Part shown: in pieces, positions 54,972 to 63,326 of the stretch | How positions within the stretch are numbered: the first letter of the stretch is position 1 | How the letters are laid out: each line of letters starts with the position of its first letter | Source of the DNA: Mycobacterium sp. Z3061 | GTDB taxonomy: Bacteria; Actinomycetota; Actinomycetes; Mycobacteriales; Mycobacteriaceae | Reading direction: 5' to 3' | Assembly: GCF_031583025.1 (NCBI RefSeq) | Contig: NZ_CP134062.1 | Span: 1,674,001 to 1,738,000, forward strand | DNA: 64,000 bases | Program-made: the position numbers and the translations under genes | Notes under the pieces: generated by a model | The model's input: only the letters and a program-made list of their open reading frames with translations | The model's database searches: none | What the model was told of the DNA's origin: nothing

Positions 54972-55580
54972 TCAATGAGGGTAGCCGTCACAGTAATGTC
55001 CACCTCCATGCACAGCGGCTAAAGCTTGATTCGCGATGCTTACGGCCTCTTGCTCCGAGAGCCCGTAGAGTCGCTCGAGTTCGGTTGCGATTTGATTCAC
55101 TCCGAACCCGCTGCTCGCCCGCGCACACGCGAGGCGGGCTACATCAGACGGATTCATTGGCGCCGGCGAGCTTTTGGTCGTCGACGGCGGCGTGGTGGTA
55201 GGCCCGTAGGGCGGATACGGTACGTATGGCACACCAGGAGCACCAGGGACATATGGCGTGCCTGGCACGTATGGGACATCCGGCACGTACGGCGCGCCTG
55301 GGGCGCCGCCGGACACATGCGACGAGTGCGACGAATGGGATACGTGAGATCCGTGCTGAGGGAACAATATGCCGTCGCTGGTTTGGTGCACGGTGAAGCT
55401 CATTAGCTCCGAGGCCGCTTGCAGGACGACTTTCTTATCTCTTCGCTCCTTCCGATCCGTTTTATTAGCGATCTGGGCATCATCCGAGCTTGCCGTATCC
55501 GCGGCTGGTGGAGTGACTACCGGCGCGGCGAGGGCAGCGAGCGCCGAAGCAAGGCTCAAGATCTTTGGTCGTTCACGCAT
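54972..55580 (-). CDS. hxsA: His-Xaa-Ser repeat precursor protein HxsA
   Basis: This 202-residue precursor has a basic/hydrophobic N-terminus (RPKILSLASALAALAAPVV), a charged segment, then SFTVHQTSDGILFPQ followed by five consecutive His-Xaa-Ser triplets at residues 76-90 (HGS, HVS, HSS, HSS, HVS). Four PYVP units (97-100, 103-106, 109-112, 118-121) in a Pro/Tyr/Gly-rich stretch come next, then a Ser/Thr/Pro linker. A helical C-terminal domain ends GGGHYCDGYPH. The HxS run is the expected target of HxsB/HxsC. ATG 55580 is chosen for its upstream AGAGGTGG; GTG 55586 is also in frame. The N-terminus could be an export signal. Confidence 0.92.
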   Translation of the reverse strand: MRERPKILSLASALAALAAPVVTPPAADTASSDDAQIANKTDRKERRDKKVVLQAASELMSFTVHQTSDGILFPQHGSHVSHSSHSSHVSGGAPGAPYVPDVPYVPGTPYVPGAPGVPYVPYPPYGPTTTPPSTTKSSPAPMNPSDVARLACARASSGFGVNQIATELERLYGLSEQEAVSIANQALAAVHGGGHYCDGYPH

Positions 55581-55622
55581 TCCCACCTCTGGGAACTAGT
55601 CCTCGAACCACTTTTGTCCGCA

Positions 55623-57326
55623 TCATGCACGCGCCTCTTCTTTACTCTCAGCACATGTCGGGCATCGCTTTGGTGGGCGTCCGCGGGTACGGGCACGCTC
55701 CCAGGTGCCCATGCATATGGTGCAGACCAGCGTTTCGACCGCTGGCGGCCCGCTGTTGTTTGTGGGCACGTTCGATTGCTGTGAAGACCTTCTCGTATTG
55801 CCCGCAGTGGTCCGCGCAGCGCCGCGGCATCTGGGGCAGACTGGCTTGGTAGCACGACGTGCGGCCATCCAGGAATCACCGCATCTGCCGCAAACCTGCG
55901 CAATACCAACGGTGACCAGCCGAGTAACGGGCAGAGCTTGGCCCGAAGCTAGCGCCCAGCGGTAGTCCGCGAGGGCAGCGACGGGCGTACCATATCGGCG
56001 CGCTGCCTTGACCTTTGACGATTGCGATGCAATGTCGGCGGCGATAACAAGCCCGCAGGCTTTGGTGAAAGAGTCTTTGGGGATCAGTCCGCGGCAACGG
56101 GCTTCGGGCTCAAGGACGGCCTCTCGATCGATAGGGTTACCGAGTTCGTCTAGGGCCGCGCCACTGAAGCAGACCTGCAACCCGGGTTCTAGGGTGATGG
56201 TGTCGTCGGTGAGGCGGTAGGGGTTGGTCCGCCGCGTGACCGTCTCGGCATCTAAGTCGAGTAGCGCTGCCACTCGGCATAGTTGGTCGAGTTCGTCGTC
56301 GGTGACGATGGAGTCTTCGAGCGCGGCATCTATGAGCCCATTGAGGAACTCGCGATGTGCGCGTTCTCGATACCGGTTGTTCAGACCGAGTTCGGCTGCC
56401 AAAGTAGCCAATTCAGTTCGTTCTGTTGCCGTGAGCTGTAGGTCTGCGACAGCTCGATCTAGCAAGTTGACGTAGGCGGCTACGTCGGAATCGGCATGAA
56501 CCCCGCGAGCCAGGCTCGCGAGATATGGGACATCAATAGAAACGTGCGCGAATCCGTCCCTCGTCAATATGCGCTTAGCGGGTGCGTGATGCAGGGGAGA
56601 GACCGCGACCGGAAGGCAGGTGCGAGTGAACGATTCCCAGATCGCAAATAGCAGTTGCCCGGTGGCCCTGGCATCAAACAGTGCGCGGTGCGAGCCCTGC
56701 TGGCGGATGCCATATTCAGCGCACGCTACGCCCAACTTGCATCCGGTGACTTGCAGGGTGTCCAAGCCGGCGCCCCAATCGATTTGCACATCGGTCCGAC
56801 TAAATTCTTGGTCGATCATTCGAGCATCGAAGCGAAGATTGTGAGCGACGACAACGGTGCCATGTATGCGGGCGGCGATATGATCGGCGATGTCCTCAAA
56901 GGTCGGCGCTTCAGCGAGCATCGATGCGGTGACACCGTGTATCCACGTCGGTCCCGGATCACGCAGTGGGTTGACCAGGGTGTCGAATTCGTCGATAACA
57001 TTGCCGGTGGAATCCATTGTCACGATCGCTATCTCGACGATCCGATCGCTCCGATACAGCCCAGTGGTCTCTACATCGACCACCGTGACGCATTCTGCTC
57101 CGACAAGTAGGGCTGCGAGCCCGTCGCCTGTCTGGCGCGGCCTGTTCGCTACTGATCGAACAGCTTCGACGCCGTTCACCTCGGGAGGGACCGGCCTAGA
57201 CGCGGGCCTTGGCGCTGGCCAAAGCGGCGCCGGTGGATACGTCCAGTGCGTCCATCGAGCACCATCCCACCAACGCACCTCGGCATGGCCCCACGGGTCG
57301 ACATACCAACCCGGCTGTGCACTCAC
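55623..57326 (-). CDS. DnaQ-type exonuclease with DUF2510, BRCT-like region and Cys-pair motifs
   Basis: This 567-residue multidomain protein has an N-terminal DUF2510 (PGWYVDPWGHAEVRWWDGARWT, residues 5-26) and a DEDDh exonuclease domain: VDVETTG with D84 and E86, VAHNLRFDARM, and HRALFDARAT. A helical region of about 130 residues and a BRCT-like segment (LQVCFSGAALDELGNPIDRE) follow. Two CxxC...CxxC modules (CGRC/CPRC, then CTIC/CPTC) end it. Exonuclease plus BRCT is seen in DNA repair and DNA Pol III epsilon relatives. It ends 42 bases before hxsA on the same strand, so it may head the hxs operon. GTG 57326 is the start by domain position. Confidence 0.85.
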   Translation of the reverse strand: MSAQPGWYVDPWGHAEVRWWDGARWTHWTYPPAPLWPAPRPASRPVPPEVNGVEAVRSVANRPRQTGDGLAALLVGAECVTVVDVETTGLYRSDRIVEIAIVTMDSTGNVIDEFDTLVNPLRDPGPTWIHGVTASMLAEAPTFEDIADHIAARIHGTVVVAHNLRFDARMIDQEFSRTDVQIDWGAGLDTLQVTGCKLGVACAEYGIRQQGSHRALFDARATGQLLFAIWESFTRTCLPVAVSPLHHAPAKRILTRDGFAHVSIDVPYLASLARGVHADSDVAAYVNLLDRAVADLQLTATERTELATLAAELGLNNRYRERAHREFLNGLIDAALEDSIVTDDELDQLCRVAALLDLDAETVTRRTNPYRLTDDTITLEPGLQVCFSGAALDELGNPIDREAVLEPEARCRGLIPKDSFTKACGLVIAADIASQSSKVKAARRYGTPVAALADYRWALASGQALPVTRLVTVGIAQVCGRCGDSWMAARRATKPVCPRCRGAARTTAGNTRRSSQQSNVPTNNSGPPAVETLVCTICMGTWERARTRGRPPKRCPTCAESKEEARA

Positions 57327-57606
57327 AATCCCCCCGGATCTGACATCGTTGTTGCGTGTCTGCGAGGTGACACTACAAAGCCGAGGCCACAAATGTGTGG
57401 CTTCTGGTGGGTCCTACAGGATTTTTCTCACCGGGCCGCCTCGGCTCTCGTCGCGGATGCAGTAGAGGCCCTTTCTGGGAACGAATTCGGGAATCAAATT
57501 GCGAAACCACCTCCATCCGGCGCATCACGACGCAACCGTCCGAACGCCTAACCCAATCTGACCTGCAAACGAGATCACAGGAACAGCCGAGAACCCCTGG
57601 TTGCTA

Positions 57607-57692
57607 GCTCATAACCCAGAGGTCGCAGGTTCGAATCCTGTCCCCGCTACAAAGTGGGATGGCCCTCAGGCGCAAGCCTGGGGGCCATTTTC
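57607..57692 (+). repeat. attR-type direct repeat (tRNA fragment plus terminator)
   Basis: These 86 bases are identical to 45677-45762. They hold only the 3' 43 bases of the initiator tRNA, so the copy is non-functional as a gene. Sequence before 57607 is unlike the tRNA, which sets the right-hand boundary of the island at the crossover region. Confidence 0.9.
57661..57691 (+). terminator. Duplicated tRNA terminator in attR
   Basis: Same GGCCCTCAGGC / GCAA / GCCTGGGGGCC hairpin as at 45731-45761, followed by ATTTTC. It could insulate the downstream hydrolase gene from island transcription. Confidence 0.8.
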
Positions 57693-57725
57693 GTGATGGT
57701 CGGGAACACTCTACGATCGCGATTG

Positions 57726-58667
57726 ATGACTGAAGGAGTTCGTGGACCGGTGTCGGCACAAGCGGAGGCCGGCGAGATTGCCCCGCTCGATGTCAACGGC
57801 TCCGGAGTCCTTCCGCCGGTCGATGCCAGAGTGCGCCGACTTTTCTGGTTCCTCGAGCGCTTCGCGCCCTTTTTGGGATCACGGTGGGCGGTCGAGTTAT
57901 GGTGCACGCCACCGGTTCTAGAGTCGGCTCTGCGCATGCCACCGGGGGTGTCCCCGGGCAGGCCGGTAGAAGCGTATTGGGATGGGCATCGGGTCGCTGG
58001 TGAGGAATGGGGCGAGGGACCGCCGGTATATCTGGTACATGGTTGGGGCGGCCAGCGCGCGCATCTGGCCATCTTCGTCAAACCGCTGGTCGAGGCGGGG
58101 TATCGAGTCGTCGCGTTCGACCTGCCCAGCCACAACGAGTCTGATCCAGGTGAGCTTGCGCCCGGGCGTACTACCGCCACTGAGTGCGCCGACGCGATTG
58201 CGGCCATGATCGAGACCCACGGGCCCGCCCACGCGGTAGTAGCTCACTCACTCGGAGCGAACGCGACCGCGTTGGCGGCGGCGCAGGGCGCACCCGTAGG
58301 GCGCTTGGTCCTACTGGCGCCCATGGGCGATTTTCCTCTCTATCTCGACTGGTTCGCCGCACGCCATAACTTCGGTCGACGGATCCGCGCGGGCCTGCAC
58401 CGTCGTCTGGAAAAACGAATCGATATGCCGCTGCAAGAGACGAACATGACGCGGATCGGTCGGCGAGCCAACTACCCGCCTTTGCTTCTCATTCACGACC
58501 CCGACGACCCGGACAGCCCCTATGCCGCCAGCGAGCGCCTGGCCGCCGCGTGGCAAGGCGCACAATTCATGACCACACAAGGGCTCGGCCGCTTGGCGCA
58601 TTACCGAATCCTGCGCCACCGCCCAGCTATTCGCGCCGGGGTGGAATTCATCGGTCCAAGCAGCTGA
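57726..58667 (+). CDS. Alpha/beta hydrolase
   Basis: This 313-residue hydrolase has VYLVHGWGGQRAHLAIFVKPL (oxyanion loop HGWGG), VVAHSLGANATALA (nucleophile Ser in A-H-S-L-G), and a late LLIHDPDDPDSPY and GLGRLAHYRIL giving acid and His candidates. ATG at 57726 is used. A longer frame to 57654 runs back through the att repeat and is unlikely to be translated. The N-terminal ~90 residues form an extra domain with RLFWFLERFAPFLGSRWAVEL. The substrate is unknown. It is convergent with the P450 gene, with three bases between. Confidence 0.88.
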   Translation: MTEGVRGPVSAQAEAGEIAPLDVNGSGVLPPVDARVRRLFWFLERFAPFLGSRWAVELWCTPPVLESALRMPPGVSPGRPVEAYWDGHRVAGEEWGEGPPVYLVHGWGGQRAHLAIFVKPLVEAGYRVVAFDLPSHNESDPGELAPGRTTATECADAIAAMIETHGPAHAVVAHSLGANATALAAAQGAPVGRLVLLAPMGDFPLYLDWFAARHNFGRRIRAGLHRRLEKRIDMPLQETNMTRIGRRANYPPLLLIHDPDDPDSPYAASERLAAAWQGAQFMTTQGLGRLAHYRILRHRPAIRAGVEFIGPSS

Positions 58668-58670
58668 CAG

Positions 58671-59969
58671 TCACCCTGCGGCCAGCCGGATGGGTAGTCG
58701 AGTCGGGCCGCGTAGCGAGCTGTGGGTAGACCAGGTCGTGGGGCCCATGGGTTCGATCCGGCTGACGTGTTCGACGAGTTGTCGTAGCACCGCATGCGCT
58801 TCCATGCGCGCCAGTGGTGCGCCCAGACACATGTGGGCGCCGTAGCCGAAGGCAACGTGAGAGCGCGGGTTGCGGTCGGCACGGTACTGGTCGGGTTCCT
58901 CGAAGACCGTTGGATCGCGGTTGGCCGCTCCGAACGACAGCAGGACGCGTGAGCCGTTGGGAATGGTGATGTCACCGATTTGATAGTCGGCGCGGGTATA
59001 GCGGTAGAGGTTCTGGATGGGGGTCGTGATGCGGAGTTGTTCTTCGATGGCCAGCGGGATGAGATCGGGCTGCGCACGGATCATTTCGTATTGATCGGGA
59101 TGATGGGCCAGGGTGTCGAACATGCCACCGAGGAGGTTGGTGGTCGTTTCGTTTCCGGCGATGAGTAGATGGATCGTGATGAGCAGCAGTTGGCGGTCCG
59201 TGAGGCTGCCATCGGTGTTGTGCGCCAAGAGCCGGCCCAGCACGGTATCCGAGCCTTTAAGGGCCCCTGCGAAGAATTGCTTGACGAAATAGCGCTGCAA
59301 CGCTGCCATTGCTGTGATTGACCGCGCGGCACCAGTCAGTCCGGACAGCGTCGAAGTCACGTCCATGACTCCGACGGCGCGTTCCGACCATCGACGGAAG
59401 TCGCTGACGTCGTTGTCGGGCACGCCGAGGATCCGTGCGATCAGGCGTATCGGCATTGGTATCGCCAACTGCTGCACCACGTCGCATCCGGGGTTGTTCA
59501 CCACACCCGCGACGAGTTCTTCGGCCAGCTTCTCGATAATCGCCTGCCAGGAGTTCATGGCCCCCTTGCTGAATCCAGGCTGAACCTGCTTGCGCAGGCG
59601 GGTGTGCTCTTCACCGTCGGTGAGCACGGCCAGAGGTGCGGACATTCTCAGTCGGGTGACCCCTTGAGTGCTGGTGACCTGATCGGTGTCGCGCAGCGCG
59701 GCGCGCACGTCATCGAGCCGGCTGATGATGAAGGTGGCGCGCTTGGGGTTGTAGTGCACGCGTCCACCGCGGTGCAGCGCCCGGTAGGCGTCAAATGGCT
59801 GAGCGGCGGTGACCGGGTCTTGCGGGTCGTAGTCGGTGTTGACCGCGCCCGTCCACCCGTCGTAGCCACGTCGGCGCGTCCGGATGGCGGCGGCCAGGTT
59901 CATTCGGACGGCGCGGCCAAGCAGTCTGGCGTTTTCTGCGGCTCCGTGCATGGTCTGCTTCTTGGCCAC
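58671..59969 (-). CDS. Cytochrome P450
   Basis: This 432-residue P450 has the I-helix IAGNETTTN, the ExxR-region YRADRN, and haem-binding FGYGAHMCLGAPLAR with the proximal Cys. The N-terminal ~30 residues are basic (AAIRTRRRGYDG) without a membrane anchor. It needs a ferredoxin and reductase, none adjacent. It is downstream of a DoxX-like gene (six bases) and an SDR remnant, in an operon facing a TetR gene. GTG 59969 is used; ATG 59951 is possible. Substrate is unknown, possibly a lipid or terpenoid. Confidence 0.93.
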   Translation of the reverse strand: MAKKQTMHGAAENARLLGRAVRMNLAAAIRTRRRGYDGWTGAVNTDYDPQDPVTAAQPFDAYRALHRGGRVHYNPKRATFIISRLDDVRAALRDTDQVTSTQGVTRLRMSAPLAVLTDGEEHTRLRKQVQPGFSKGAMNSWQAIIEKLAEELVAGVVNNPGCDVVQQLAIPMPIRLIARILGVPDNDVSDFRRWSERAVGVMDVTSTLSGLTGAARSITAMAALQRYFVKQFFAGALKGSDTVLGRLLAHNTDGSLTDRQLLLITIHLLIAGNETTTNLLGGMFDTLAHHPDQYEMIRAQPDLIPLAIEEQLRITTPIQNLYRYTRADYQIGDITIPNGSRVLLSFGAANRDPTVFEEPDQYRADRNPRSHVAFGYGAHMCLGAPLARMEAHAVLRQLVEHVSRIEPMGPTTWSTHSSLRGPTRLPIRLAAG

Positions 59970-59975
59970 GCTCGG

Positions 59976-60296
59976 CTATCCGATCGCTCGGCTATCGCGG
60001 CTCAGGTGCCGTCGCAAGCGGGCCTGAGTCGTGATGATGCAGGTCGCCAGATACCCGATGTAGCAGAGCCCGAAAGCTTTTGCGTGTCGCCGGGTCCGAG
60101 GAGCGGTTGTCAGGATCCCAAGCGTCGTTTCGATGCCACCGTTGATGTAGGTGAACGTACGCGCGTTATGAGGAAAGCCGAGGCGGTTGAACGGCTCGAA
60201 CACTTGCGGCGCCGCAAAGTGCGCCAGGCCGATGCTGATGGCGGCGGCACCGTGTGCCCGGCGGATCTGCATGTCTCGCATTTCGATGCCGGTCAT
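59976..60296 (-). CDS. Small DoxX-like membrane protein
   Basis: ATG at 60296 gives 106 residues with hydrophobic stretches (AAAISIGLAHFAAPQVFEPF, TYINGGIETTLGILTTA, AFGLCYIGYLATCIITTQA) and the GLAHFAAPQVFEPFN start typical of DoxX/DUF4267-like small membrane proteins. Function is unknown. It is six bases upstream of the P450 on the same strand, so the two are probably co-translated and may work on the same compound. Confidence 0.7.
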   Translation of the reverse strand: MTGIEMRDMQIRRAHGAAAISIGLAHFAAPQVFEPFNRLGFPHNARTFTYINGGIETTLGILTTAPRTRRHAKAFGLCYIGYLATCIITTQARLRRHLSRDSRAIG

Positions 60297-60363
60297 TCTT
60301 TTCTCGATGAGCCGGAGATCGAGGCGAAAGCTTCCTGCGCCGTCGCGAGCTTGGCCCTCAACG

Positions 60364-60669
60364 TCATCGCCGCCAAAACCCCACCGTCGCAGACAAGTCG
60401 ACGCCGGTGAGATAACTGGCTTTGTCGCTTCCGCAGAACGCGAGTAGTTCGGCGACCTCTTCGGGTCTGCCGATGCGCCGCAACGCGCAGTCGACACCGC
60501 CGACTTCCAATTCCTTCGCCGCGGCGTCGAGGCCGTCGCGGCTGACATCGCCGAGCACGACCGAATGGTCGCGTCCGACGAGCTTCGCGGCCGCAAGTCC
60601 CATGCCTCCTGCACCCCCGGTAACGACACACACTGGACGCACTCGCACCTTCTCCCGGTTGTCGACCAC
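60364..60669 (-). pseudogene. Short-chain dehydrogenase with internal deletion
   Basis: The frame reads VCVVTGGAGGMGLAAAKLVG (Rossmann TGxxxGMG) and then GDVSRDGLDAAAKELEVGGVDC. It jumps straight to LRRIGRPEEVAELLAFCGSD and KASYLTGVDLSATVGF, the normal C-terminus of SDR enzymes. About 140 to 150 central residues, including the catalytic Ser and YxxxK, are missing without loss of frame. The 101-residue product cannot be an active SDR. It is the first gene of the DoxX-P450 operon, opposite the TetR gene. Confidence 0.8.
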
Positions 60670-60672
60670 GAA

Positions 60673-60695
60673 TTACGAGAGTAATTTTCTCGTAA
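60673..60695. promoter_or_regulatory. Putative TetR operator between SDR remnant and TetR gene
   Basis: TTACGAGA (60673-60680) and TCTCGTAA (60688-60695) are perfect 8-bp inverted repeats with a 7-base spacer in an AT-rich patch between divergent genes. This is the usual place and form of a TetR operator. Confidence 0.65.
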
Positions 60696-60748
60696 ATCAT
60701 GTCATACGGCGCCCACGGCGTACAGGGCGACGGGATTACGGTCGTGTG

Positions 60749-61342
60749 GTGAGCCAACCCCGCCGAGGGCGACCGCGAAGTGCCGCTGCGCACGAGGCGA
60801 TTCTGGCGGCGACACGCTCACTGCTTGTTGATGTCGGCTACGCCGGGGTCTCGATGGACAAGGTCGCCGCAGTAGCTGGGGTCGGCACACAGACGGTGTA
60901 TCGGCGCTGGCCGTCAAAGGCGCCCCTGGTGGCCGAAGCCGTCATGCAGCAATACCCGCCCGCCGACTTCACACTTCCCGACACCGGCGATTGCGTCGAT
61001 GACCTACGAACCTGGATGCGCGAATACGCGGCGCGCACGGCAGCACCGGAAAATGTCGCACTTATCCGGGCACTCGCCGCGGCGGCTGCCGAAGACCTCG
61101 ACGATCGAGACAGCCTCTACCGGCAACTCACCGGTCGCGTTCACCACGCGGTGCAGGACCGGTTAACAAAAGGGATAGCTCTCGGTCAGATTCAGGCAAG
61201 CGCCGACATCGAGGCTGTGGCCGACGCGCTGATCGGAGCGATCCTGTATCGGATACTCAGTGCGACAACGCCCGTGAGCGAAACGCTCGATCGCTACGAC
61301 GGGCTGATCGACACGCTGACAAGTGGACTCGCTCCCCGCTGA
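60749..61342 (+). CDS. TetR-family regulator
   Basis: This 197-residue protein starts at GTG 60749 (GTG 60746 also possible) with VSQPRRGRPRSAAAHEAILA. The helix-turn-helix is in VGYAGVSMDKVAAVAGVGTQ then TVYRRWPSKAPLV. The C-terminal domain is of the AcrR/TetR_C type with the RGRPR start common in this group. It likely represses the divergent SDR remnant-DoxX-P450 operon through the 60673-60695 palindrome. The stop is 20 bases from the end of the convergent PE_PGRS gene. Confidence 0.9.
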   Translation: MSQPRRGRPRSAAAHEAILAATRSLLVDVGYAGVSMDKVAAVAGVGTQTVYRRWPSKAPLVAEAVMQQYPPADFTLPDTGDCVDDLRTWMREYAARTAAPENVALIRALAAAAAEDLDDRDSLYRQLTGRVHHAVQDRLTKGIALGQIQASADIEAVADALIGAILYRILSATTPVSETLDRYDGLIDTLTSGLAPR

Positions 61343-61362
61343 CTGCGGGGCGCGGGCAGCTG

Positions 61363-63311
61363 TCAGACCTGCCCGTCACCGCCGTCATTACTGACCGCGT
61401 TGCCCCAGCCCGTGCCGCCGAAGCCTCCGGCCCCGACGGTGCCGCCGTGACCTCCGGCGTTGGGGAAACCGCCATTGTTGGCGCCGAGGCCGCCCGTCCC
61501 CCCACCGGCACCGGCTATGCCGGCACCCCCGGTGAAGGGGAACCCAAGGGTCTCGAGGCCGCCGCCCCCACCGCCGCCGCCGGTGCCGATGCCGCCGTTC
61601 CCGGCCGCACCCCCGGCAGCGAATATGGCGGCGTAGGACGCGGAACCTCCGGTGCCGCCGGCTCCTGCGGTGCCGCCGGCATAAGCGGCGCCTCCGCCTC
61701 CGCCCCCGCCTCCGGCGCCGGCTGCTTGCAATACCGCGGTGCCGCCGGCGCCACCGCCGCCGCCCGTGCCTGACCCGCCGCCGGGTGCGCCGGCGCCACC
61801 GCCGCCACCCAGGCCGCCAACTGCTTTGGCGACGACGTTGCCGCCGGTTTCGGTGGTGGCGGTGCCACCGGAGCCGCCGGTTCCGCCGATGCCGCCGATC
61901 CCGTCGCCGCCGGCGAAAGCGCCGCCGCTGCCGGCCTGGCCGCCGCTCCCGCCGGCACCCCCACCATCTCCCCGCCGCCGGCCACGGCCGCAATGAGGCT
62001 GGCTGCGTCGTTCTTGGCAGTACCGCCCAGACCGCCGGTGCCGCCCTTACCCCCGCCGCCGCCGGTGCCGTTGACTCCGCTGCCGCTGGTGTTACCGCCG
62101 GCCCCGCCGGCGCCACCGTGGCCGCCCTGGCCACCCTGGCCGGCGTAATCCTGAGCAAAGGAGCCGTCGTTCGAGCCGCCGGTGCCGCCAATACCCCCGG
62201 TCCCACCGGTGCCGCCCGCGCCGCCGTTGCCGGCCTGCCCGTAATACCCTCCTCCGGGCGAGACCCCGGCGCCGCCGGCCCCGCCAGCGCCGGCGGCACC
62301 GCCATCGCCGCCGATTCCCCCGGCTCCGGCAATTGGTCCGCCGTTTCCGCCGCTGCCGCCGTGGCCGCCCACGCCGCCGTTGCCGCCGAGACCGCCCACC
62401 CCGCCGGTGCCGCCAACTAGCGCCAGATTCGCACCGCCGGCACCGCCGTTACCGCCCGCTCCACCCTGATAGCCGTTCCCGCCGGCGCCCCCGGGCGCGG
62501 CGTTGTTGACGCCGGCATCGCCGCCGCCGCCGCTGCCACCCGCGCCTCCGGCACCGCCGGCACCGCCGAACAGGGAGAACAACTGCCGGTTGGCCCCGCC
62601 GGCGCCGCCATTTCCGCCATGGCCCCCAGGTCCGTTGAAGATGTTCACCCCACCGCCTCCGCCCGCCCCGCCAGCCCCCGGCGCCCCGCCGCCGAGCAGC
62701 CCGTTGGCCCCTCCGGCACCGCCGCTTCCGCCGGAGCCACCGAACAGCAGCAGGCCCTTTCCGCCGGCCCCGCCGTCACCGCCGTGGCCCCACAAGCCCG
62801 CCGATCCGCCGGCGCCACCGGCCTGCCCGGTTCCGCCGGAGCCCCCGTTGCCGCCGTTGCCGATCAGCCACCCGCCGTCGCCGCCCCGCTGTCCGGTCAG
62901 CGCGGCCCCATCGGCTCCGTTGCCGAACAGCGGGCGGCCCGTCAACATCTTGACCGGGTCGTAGTTGAACAACCCCGTGGCCTGGACTTGACCGACCAGG
63001 GTCGTCAGCGGGTCCGCGACCGCTGCCGCATTGGCCGCCTCCGCGGTCGCGTATGCCCCAGCCCCCGACGTCAAGGCCCGGACGAATTGCTCGTGAAACA
63101 GCGCCGCCTGCGCGCTGAGCGTCTGGTACTGCAGGCCGTAGGCGCCGAACAACTGAGATATCGCAGCCGAAACCTCGTCCGCACCCGCTGCCAGCACCGC
63201 CGTCGTCGAGCCCGACGCCGCCGCCCTGGCGGCCTGAAGCGTCGTCCCGACGCTGGCCAAATCTCCTGCAGCCGAATCGATTAGCTCCGGTGCCACGCTC
63301 ACAAACGACAT
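61363..63311 (-). pseudogene. PE_PGRS gene with one frameshift in the repeat region
   Basis: ATG at 63311, after GGGGAGG, gives the PE domain [20 protein letters not shown]. The PGRS part ([19 protein letters not shown] type) runs to about 61965. There the frame leaves the Gly-rich reading after GGGEMVG and would end at 61515 with an Ala/Pro-rich nonsense tail. A second frame continues the Gly-rich pattern to 61363, ending WGNAVSNDGGDGQV. One base gained or lost in the C/G runs near 61955-61970 explains it. Sequencing error is as likely as true mutation. The gene lies 15 bases after the PPE gene. Confidence 0.82.
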
Positions 63312-63326
63312 GATGTCCAACCTCCC

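Noticed and set aside
45763..57606. Search for an integrase, excisionase, toxin-antitoxin or phage gene inside the island
   Set aside because: Every sizeable frame is accounted for by the redox cluster, IS3, hxs genes or exonuclease; no recombinase motif was found.
57327..57606. Open frames between the exonuclease start and attR (for example 57246-57551)
   Set aside because: No motif, no ribosome-binding site and overlap with the exonuclease N-terminus; I see nothing in this 280-base stretch beyond a likely promoter region.
61363..63311. Regular short repeats that could suggest a CRISPR array or minisatellite
   Set aside because: They are the GGx codon repeats of a PE_PGRS gene, with no fixed repeat-spacer lengths and no cas genes.
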